From the NCBI GenBank assembly GCA_031263805.1, contig JAISFB010000192.1:1-5709 (forward strand): DNA of 5,709 nucleotides. Direction: 5' to 3'. This document shows, piece by piece, positions 5,135 to 5,709 of the stretch. The stretch's first letter is position 1, and the number at the start of each line of letters is the position of its first letter. The notes beneath the pieces were generated by a model, which ran no database searches, was not told where the DNA came from, and saw only the letters and a program-made list of their open reading frames with translations. The translations under genes were made by a program, and so were the position numbers. This DNA is from Oscillospiraceae bacterium (lineage in GTDB: Bacteria; Bacillota; Clostridia; Oscillospirales; Oscillospiraceae).

Positions 5135-5709
5135 GTTTTCATAGCACACGCGCCTGACGATAGCGCCAAGCGTGTCGAAGCCGGCTTTGCCGCGTATCGC
5201 CGCCTCCGCCAAAAAGTCGCAGAAGATACGCCTGAAATACTCGTGGCGCGAGTAACTGAGAAAGCTTCTGCTGTCCGTCACCATCCCCGGGTGAGTTCCG
5301 ATAGCGTTGACGGCGGCGTATGATCTCAGCTGTGCTCTGATGCCGTCAAATGTGTCGTTGAACCACCACGCCGGACCTTGAAACACTTGCGGAAACGCGC
5401 CGCACAGCGCGTTGAGTATGGGGTCGTCGTTCGGGTTTATTGAGAATATAATGCTCCGCGGCAAGTTCCCGGCGCTGTTCAGCCCGTCCAAAAACGTAGC
5501 AAGCTCCGAAATATCCACTCCGCCGCCCATCGCGTCAAAGCCGGCGTTGATACCGATTTGACTGAAAGCCGCGCTGTTTACATTGCGCAACGGACCGAGG
5601 TGCAGCAGCATCGTCCACCCGCGCCGCGCCAGCTCCGGCGCGAGGCTGCCGGCAATTTTCAAATCTGTAATGTCGGCGGAAACGCAGCCGTAACGGGCAA
5701 ATCTGTCCA
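5102..5709 (-). CDS. uxaC: Glucuronate isomerase (uronate isomerase), C-terminal part; 5' end outside window
   Basis: The visible 201 residues are the C-terminal part of uronate isomerase (EC 5.3.1.12), an amidohydrolase-fold cytoplasmic enzyme of about 465 residues. It converts D-glucuronate to D-fructuronate and D-galacturonate to D-tagaturonate, the first step of hexuronate breakdown. Family motifs are unmistakable: GWTMLLHLGPLRNVNS; DISELATFLDGL; INPNDDPIL; GPAWWFNDTFDGIRAQL; and GMVTDSRSFLSYSRHEYFRR, followed by C-x-x-NAK near the end. The frame is open to the right edge, upstream of the TTG at 5660-5662, so that codon is not a start. The C-terminus reads NAKQIVNRKAS: the last eight residues lie beyond the usual end and are encoded by a 19-bp tandem repeat. 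A Gfo/Idh oxidoreductase gene follows after 37 bases, consistent with a sugar-acid operon. Other uxu/uxa genes would lie beyond the right edge. Confidence 0.95.
   Translation of the reverse strand, partial: DRFARYGCVSADITDLKIAGSLAPELARRGWTMLLHLGPLRNVNSAAFSQIGINAGFDAMGGGVDISELATFLDGLNSAGNLPRSIIFSINPNDDPILNALCGAFPQVFQGPAWWFNDTFDGIRAQLRSYAAVNAIGTHPGMVTDSRSFLSYSRHEYFRRIFCDFLAEAAIRGKAGFDTLGAIVRRVCYENAKQIVNRKAS

Overview
The window looks like a chromosomal segment of a moderately GC-rich, anaerobic Firmicutes-type bacterium, most likely a gut Clostridia lineage. This is inferred from AAGGAGG-like ribosome binding sites, a soluble hybrid histidine kinase of clostridial style, FIST and AGCS genes, and a glucuronate isomerase. 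No marker gene is present, so the taxonomy is tentative. Every convincing gene is on the minus strand, so the window is described from its right end to its left end.

Right part (about 4650-5709): the C-terminal 201 residues of glucuronate isomerase (UxaC; its 5' part lies beyond the window). It is followed at short distance by a Gfo/Idh/MocA oxidoreductase that keeps only its N-terminal Rossmann domain. A possible frame-shifted remnant of the gene's C-terminus follows, then a 15-bp hairpin that probably ends the sugar-acid operon. Three tandem 19-bp repeats straddle the uxaC stop codon.

Middle (about 4280-4650): a gene-poor, low-GC stretch (about 41% GC by hand count over 4381-4650). It contains several dyads and a cryptic 49-codon open frame, and is followed by a good sigma-A-type promoter and a leader with a GC-rich hairpin.

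Left part (1-4279): three co-directional, closely spaced genes. The first is a stand-alone FIST-domain sensor protein. Next is a soluble PAS hybrid histidine kinase with two receiver domains. Last is an AGCS-family alanine/glycine:cation symporter, cut by the left window edge. The gaps are 48 and 53 bases. FIST domains have been proposed to bind small ligands such as amino acids, so the simplest reading is an amino-acid sensing and uptake module. The FIST protein would detect the ligand, the kinase would start a phosphorelay, and the symporter would supply the ligand. The symporter's ribosome binding site can fold into a hairpin, which suggests separate translational control of the last gene. 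The functional link between the three is inference from gene order, not something the sequence proves.
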